Shown: positions 6,257 to 9,224 of the stretch, in pieces | Layout of the letters: each line of letters begins with the position of its first letter | Numbering within the stretch: the stretch's first letter is position 1 | NCBI GenBank assembly: GCA_036566745.1 | Contig: DATCVR010000201.1 | Span: 1 to 9,224, forward strand | Direction of reading: 5' to 3' | DNA length: 9,224 nucleotides | DNA from: DATCVR01 sp036566745 | GTDB lineage: Bacteria; Actinomycetota; Actinomycetes; Jiangellales; Jiangellaceae | The notes under the pieces: model-generated | Told to the model about the DNA's origin: nothing | The model's input: the letters and a program-made list of their open reading frames with translations, nothing else | The model's database searches: none | Program-made: the position numbers and the translations under genes

Positions 6257-7504
6257 CGACGCCCGTTGGGCCTCGGCTTCGGTCGCGCGGTGGGTGTGGA
6301 TCTCGTGCCGCACGTGGTGACGATGCTCGGCGTAGCGGACCGACTCGTACACGACGAGCGTGACCAGCACCACCGTCACGACGCCCAGCGCGACCAGCGC
6401 CGGGACCTGCGTGGCCAGGGGCACGAGCACCACCGTGGCGCCCGCGGCGACGAGCCGGTCGAGGGTGAGGTTGTGGACGGTGCGCCACTTGAACCCGACC
6501 TGCCCGACCAGGTACGCGACGGCGCCCCCGAACAGCGCATAGAGGCCCACGCCGGTCAGGGGATCGGTCAGCTCGTAGTGTGAGCTGTCGCTGACGTACT
6601 CGAGCACCTTCTTGAGCCCGAGCGAGATCAGCACGATGCCGACGATCATCGGGGCGTGCCAGAACGTATAGGCGTCGCGCGCCAGCTTGGCCCGGGTCGC
6701 CTCGGGCTCGATCGCCAAGGCGTGCTCGCCCTGCAGCGACGAGACGTCGAAGTAGATCCACCACAGCGCCGCCGACAGCGTCAGCCCCAGCGCGGAACCG
6801 GCGATGATCGGCCAGGAGATCGGCTCGGCGGCCACCCCCACGCCGATCGCGACGATCGACTCGCCCAGCGCGATGATGAGGATCAGCCCGTGCCGCTCGG
6901 CGAAGTGTGCCGCCGAGCGCAGCCGCCAGCCGCGGGCACCGCCCAGGAACGTCCCGCCGTAGTCGGCCAGCAGCGCGGCGCACCACAGGAGGGTCTGGGT
7001 CGTGCCCTCGAATCGTGATGCCGCCAGGAGCAGCATGGTGCCGCCCAGCACCGACGGCACGAATCGGACCAGCTGCCCGCGCAGCGCCGGATCGTCCCGC
7101 GAGATGATCCAGAACAGCGCGAGGTGCAGCGCGCGGAAGATGAAGTAGCAGGCCGCCAGCACCACCGGTCCGAACAGTCCGCCCGGCAGGTCGGTGAACG
7201 CCTCCGGGATGGTGAGCGCGATGACGAACATCGTGCCCATCGCGGCCAGCAGCACCAGCCGCACCGGTCCCTCGTCGGCACGGACGATGTTGCCGAGCCA
7301 GGCGTAGCCGATCCAGCTCCACCACAGCAGGCCCACGATCAACAGCCCGCGCAGCAGGCCGGTGCCGCTGAGGTCGTCGGCCATGAAGGCCGTGACCTGC
7401 GTCAATGCGAAGACGAAGACGAGATCGAGGAAGAGCTCGAGCGGCGTGACCGAGGCGTCGGAGTCGTTGGCCTGGAGCCGGAGCGGACGACGGACCATGG
7501 TCAT
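6254..7504 (-). CDS. ltrA: Low temperature requirement protein A (LtrA) family membrane protein
   Basis: This 416-residue polytopic membrane protein has around eleven or twelve hydrophobic segments. The family name comes from a Listeria gene needed for growth in the cold; its biochemical activity is not established. Diagnostic motifs are TPLELFLDLVFVFALTQV (20-37), the RHGLILIIALGESIVAIGVG stretch (204-223) with its conserved LGE, and FWHAPMIVGIVLISLG toward the C-terminal half. The tail is His/Arg/Glu-rich and cytoplasmic-looking (HRHHVRHEIHTHRATEAE). ATG 7504 is chosen because it overlaps the ceoC stop as ATGA; ATG 7498 is an alternative two codons inside. It is the last gene of a three-gene minus-strand operon behind two RCK potassium-uptake subunits. 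This context makes a link to ion or osmotic homeostasis reasonable but unproven. Confidence 0.92.
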   Translation of the reverse strand: MTMVRRPLRLQANDSDASVTPLELFLDLVFVFALTQVTAFMADDLSGTGLLRGLLIVGLLWWSWIGYAWLGNIVRADEGPVRLVLLAAMGTMFVIALTIPEAFTDLPGGLFGPVVLAACYFIFRALHLALFWIISRDDPALRGQLVRFVPSVLGGTMLLLAASRFEGTTQTLLWCAALLADYGGTFLGGARGWRLRSAAHFAERHGLILIIALGESIVAIGVGVAAEPISWPIIAGSALGLTLSAALWWIYFDVSSLQGEHALAIEPEATRAKLARDAYTFWHAPMIVGIVLISLGLKKVLEYVSDSSHYELTDPLTGVGLYALFGGAVAYLVGQVGFKWRTVHNLTLDRLVAAGATVVLVPLATQVPALVALGVVTVVLVTLVVYESVRYAEHRHHVRHEIHTHRATEAEAQRAS

Positions 7505-8166
7505 GCCTGGTGGGGCGAGAGGAGGTCCTCCAGCTGCAGCTCGCGGTCGGGCGCCGCGACGAACAGCAGCTCGTCGCCGGCCTCGAGCGGGAGGTCGGGC
7601 AGCGGGCTGTGGACGTGCTTGCCCCGGATGATCGAGACCAATGAGGTGTCGACCGGCCACGCGACGTCGGCCACGGCCGTGCCGGCGATGGGGGAGGACG
7701 GCGGAAGGGTGAGCTCGACGAGATTGGCCTCGCCCTGCCGGAAGGTGAACAGCCGCACGAGGTCGCCGACGCTCACGGCTTCCTCGACCAGGGCGCTCAT
7801 GATGCGCGGCGTGGAGACCGACACGTCGACGCCCCACGACTCGTTGAACAGCCACTCGTTGCGCGGATGGTTGACCCGGGCGACCACGCGTGGCACCGCG
7901 AACTCGGTCTTGGCCAGCAGCGACACGACCAGGTTGGCCTTGTCGTCGCCGGTGGCCGCGATGACGACGTTGCAGCGTTCGAGCGAGGCCTCTTCGAGCA
8001 TGGACAGCTCGCAGGCGTCGGCCAGGAGCCACTCGGCCTCGGGCACGCTGGCCGCCTTGATCGCCTTCGGCTCGCGGTCGATGAGGAGGACGTCGTGGCC
8101 GTTGGCGAGCAGCTCGGTGGCGATGGAGCGTCCGACGTTGCCGGCTCCGGCGATGGCGACTCGCAT
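7501..8166 (-). CDS. ceoC: TrkA-family potassium uptake protein, CeoC-like (RCK domain)
   Basis: This 221-residue cytosolic RCK subunit gates or regulates potassium transport in response to nucleotide. RCK_N is a Rossmann fold with G7-A-G9-N-V-G12 and the NAD(H)-type acidic residue D30 at the end of strand 2 (VLLID). The conserved ATGDDKANLVVSLLAKTEF stretch (about 69-87) and ARVNHPRNEWLF follow. RCK_C spans about 140-221, a possible site for nucleotide or c-di-AMP binding by family analogy. It closely resembles what I recall of M. tuberculosis Rv2692. The ATG at 8166 shares one base with the ceoB stop (TGATG), and its own stop overlaps ltrA. There is no membrane subunit in the operon. The assignment to the CeoC rather than the CeoB branch rests on the AGAGNVGRS and KANLVVSLLAKTEF motifs. 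Confidence 0.95.
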   Translation of the reverse strand: MRVAIAGAGNVGRSIATELLANGHDVLLIDREPKAIKAASVPEAEWLLADACELSMLEEASLERCNVVIAATGDDKANLVVSLLAKTEFAVPRVVARVNHPRNEWLFNESWGVDVSVSTPRIMSALVEEAVSVGDLVRLFTFRQGEANLVELTLPPSSPIAGTAVADVAWPVDTSLVSIIRGKHVHSPLPDLPLEAGDELLFVAAPDRELQLEDLLSPHQA

Positions 8167-8831
8167 CAGACCTCCACCTCCGGGCCGGACGAGAACACCG
8201 CGGAGATGCGCTCGGTGTCGTCGGCTCGCATGACCACGTGGACGAGATCGCCGTCCTGGACGATCGTGTCGGCGCCTGGCACCACGCCGTCGCCGTAGCG
8301 GGTGATGAAGGCGACCCGCGCGCCGGAGGCCTCCTCCATGGCACCGACCGACGACCCGATCCACTGCTCGCCGACGTGGATCTCGGCGAGCCGGACGGTG
8401 CCGGACGGGTCGATCCACTCGGTGGCGGCGCCCTCGGGCAGCAGTCGGCGCAGCACCTGGTCGGCGGCCCAGCGCACGGTGGCGACCGTGGGGATGCCCA
8501 GGCGCTGGTAGACCTCGGCCCGGCCCGGATCGTAGATGCGCGCCACGACGTTCTCGATGCCGAAGGTCTCGCGAGCCACCCGGGCCGCGATGATGTTGGA
8601 GTTGTCGCCGCTGCTGACGGCCGCGAAGGCGTGGGCTCGCTCGATGCCGGCCTCGAGGAGGACGTCGCGGTCGAAGCCGACGCCCGCCACGGTGGCGCCC
8701 TCGAAACCTGGCGCCAGCCGGCGGAAGGCCTCGGGATTCTGGTCGACGATGGCCACGGTGTGATCGCGCGACTCGAGGATGTGAGCCAGCGTCGACCCGA
8801 CCCGGCCGCACCCCATGATGACGACGTGCAC
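8166..8831 (-). CDS. ceoB: TrkA-family potassium uptake protein, CeoB-like (RCK domain)
   Basis: This cytosolic RCK subunit is 221 residues, the same length as its downstream paralogue. RCK_N has G7-C-G9-R-V-G12 and D30 in the NAD-type position (VAIVD). It is followed by SSGDNSNIIAARVARETFG (about 78-96) and ARIYDPGRAEVYQRLGIPT, which mark the CeoB (Rv2691) branch. RCK_C covers about 140-221 and includes GARVAFITRYGDGVVPG. GTG 8831 is chosen because AGGAAAGGA lies 5 nt upstream and homologues begin at the MxVVIMGCGRVGS-like sequence. The frame is open to 8906, but the extra 25 residues lack family similarity. It is first in the minus-strand operon and divergent from the permease gene, with 94 bp between the starts. 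It probably forms mixed octameric rings with CeoC, as Trk-type RCK subunits do; this is inference. Confidence 0.95.
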   Translation of the reverse strand: MHVVIMGCGRVGSTLAHILESRDHTVAIVDQNPEAFRRLAPGFEGATVAGVGFDRDVLLEAGIERAHAFAAVSSGDNSNIIAARVARETFGIENVVARIYDPGRAEVYQRLGIPTVATVRWAADQVLRRLLPEGAATEWIDPSGTVRLAEIHVGEQWIGSSVGAMEEASGARVAFITRYGDGVVPGADTIVQDGDLVHVVMRADDTERISAVFSSGPEVEV

Positions 8832-8925
8832 GGCGGTCCTTTCCTCGTCATGCTGCTGCTCGTCAGCCTTGACGGTACACGTGCCGACGCACCGTGATGT
8901 GCGCACAGGCCCTACGATTCAACCC
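8832..8925. promoter_or_regulatory. Divergent promoter region between ceoB and the APC permease gene
   Basis: This 94-bp region drives both directions. Toward the permease, TACGAT (8913-8918) ends 7 nt before the GTG at 8926, a leaderless arrangement without a Shine-Dalgarno sequence. Toward ceoB, TACCGT read on the minus strand (8877-8872) fits TANNNT and would give a leader of about 35 nt. That leader carries the AGGAAAGGA ribosome binding site (about 8836-8844). Neither has a good -35 match, which hints at activator dependence or an alternative sigma factor. The space is too short for a ydaO/yuaA c-di-AMP riboswitch. Confidence 0.5.
8898..8907. promoter_or_regulatory. Perfect palindrome TGTGCGCACA, possible operator
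   Basis: This 10-bp perfect palindrome lies 5 bp upstream of the permease -10 box and so within the -10/-35 spacer, where a bound dimeric regulator would block or modulate transcription. It could also affect the divergent ceoB promoter. No known regulator can be named from it, and a single 10-bp palindrome may occur by chance. Confidence 0.35.
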
Positions 8926-9224
8926 GTGCCGAACCTTGGCGATGTGTCGAAACGCATGCTTCTGGGCCGCAAGCTCGCCAGCGACCGGCTGGGCGACACC
9001 TTGCTGCCCAAGCGCCTCGCGCTGCCGGTGTTCGCCAGCGACCCGTTGTCGTCGGTCACCTACGCCACTCAGGAGATCCTCGTCATCCTGACGCTGGGTG
9101 GGCTGAGCTTCCTGATGTACACGCCGTGGGTGGCCGCGGTGGTCGTCCTGCTGTTGCTCGTCGTGGTGGCGTCCTACCGGCAGCTGGTGCGGGCGTACCC
9201 CACCGGCGGCGGCGACTTCGAGGT
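8926..9224 (+). CDS. APC-superfamily permease, KimA-like, 3'-truncated by the window edge
   Basis: The first 99 residues are visible. The soluble start (GRKLASDRLGDTLLPKRLALP, shortened; about 14-34) leads into FASDPLSSVTYATQEILVIL (36-55, helix 1). A strongly hydrophobic helix follows (about 66-83), then SYRQLVRAYPTGGGDFE (83-99). The DPLSSVxYxTxEI and SYRQ...AYPxGGG signatures match APC-family permeases and in particular resemble Bacillus subtilis KimA (YdaO), a high-affinity potassium-proton importer. By position it equals M. tuberculosis Rv2690c, annotated as an amino acid permease. GTG 8926 is supported by the TACGAT box 7 nt before it. Divergence from two RCK genes favours potassium over amino acids as substrate, but that is inference; the residues lining the KimA potassium site lie mostly beyond the window. 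Confidence 0.88.
   Translation, partial: MPNLGDVSKRMLLGRKLASDRLGDTLLPKRLALPVFASDPLSSVTYATQEILVILTLGGLSFLMYTPWVAAVVVLLLLVVVASYRQLVRAYPTGGGDFE

Noticed and set aside
6036..7325. Long minus-strand frame overlapping the LtrA and deaminase genes
   Set aside because: The translation is Arg/Ala/Gly-rich low complexity in a different frame from LtrA. LtrA carries family motifs and hydrophobic helices, so this is a shadow frame.
8832..8906. N-terminal extension of CeoB up to 8906
   Set aside because: RCK proteins begin at the first beta strand (VHVVIMGCG). The extension has no similarity, and a good Shine-Dalgarno sequence precedes GTG 8831.
8832..8925. A ydaO/yuaA c-di-AMP riboswitch upstream of the potassium genes
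   Set aside because: Considered because such riboswitches often precede RCK and KimA genes. The shared space is only 94 bp, the permease appears leaderless and the ceoB leader about 35 nt, too short for the riboswitch fold.
1..9224. Mobile elements, CRISPR arrays, toxin-antitoxin pairs or phage genes
   Set aside because: No transposase, integrase, regularly spaced repeats, or atypical low-GC patch was seen on reading both strands; all sizeable genes are chromosomal families.

Overview
This window reads as chromosomal housekeeping DNA from a high-GC actinobacterium. The evidence is the strongly G/C-ending codons, frequent GTG starts, several starts with a TANNNT box 7-8 nt upstream, and gene families largely confined to Actinobacteria (DUF4193, DUF3093, DUF3710, DUF3159). 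The gene order closely follows the Mycobacterium tuberculosis Rv2699c-Rv2690c neighbourhood as I recall it. A Nocardioides- or Aeromicrobium-like organism would fit, but the genus cannot be fixed from this sequence. I see no insertion sequence, phage gene, CRISPR array, tRNA or rRNA.

Layout. (1) Positions 1-911, + strand: the 3' part of a ferrochelatase with the cysteines of a [2Fe-2S] cluster. (2) 912-1377: a 466-bp stretch without a convincing gene, containing a strong hairpin and a short inverted repeat. (3) 1378-1677, +: DUF4193 zinc-ribbon protein, convergent with DUF3093 (1693-2157, -). (4) 2211-5195, +: a tightly packed block of PaaI-type thioesterase, dUTPase (dut), DUF3710 protein, OB-fold protein and DUF3159 membrane protein, followed after 23 bp by an adenosine-deaminase-family enzyme (5219-6238). 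(5) 6254-8831, - strand: an operon whose genes overlap at their stop and start codons, transcribed in the order ceoB, ceoC (two TrkA/RCK potassium-uptake regulatory subunits), then an LtrA-family membrane protein. (6) 8926 to the end, +: the first 99 codons of an APC-superfamily permease resembling KimA-type potassium transporters, divergent from the ceoB operon.

How they fit together. Dut removes dUTP. The four DUF or OB-fold genes around it are a conserved actinobacterial cluster of unknown role. The right-hand third looks like a potassium/osmotic homeostasis module: two cytosolic RCK subunits, no TrkH/KtrB-type channel subunit within view, and a divergent KimA-like permease that could be their partner. 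The deaminase and LtrA genes appear to be insertions into the mycobacterial-type order. The deaminase has an altered metal-site motif that makes aminodeoxyfutalosine (menaquinone pathway) a plausible alternative substrate to adenosine.

No wholly new system is evident. The best leads are the RCK/LtrA/KimA-like arrangement, the deaminase's substrate, and the unexplained 912-1377 gap.
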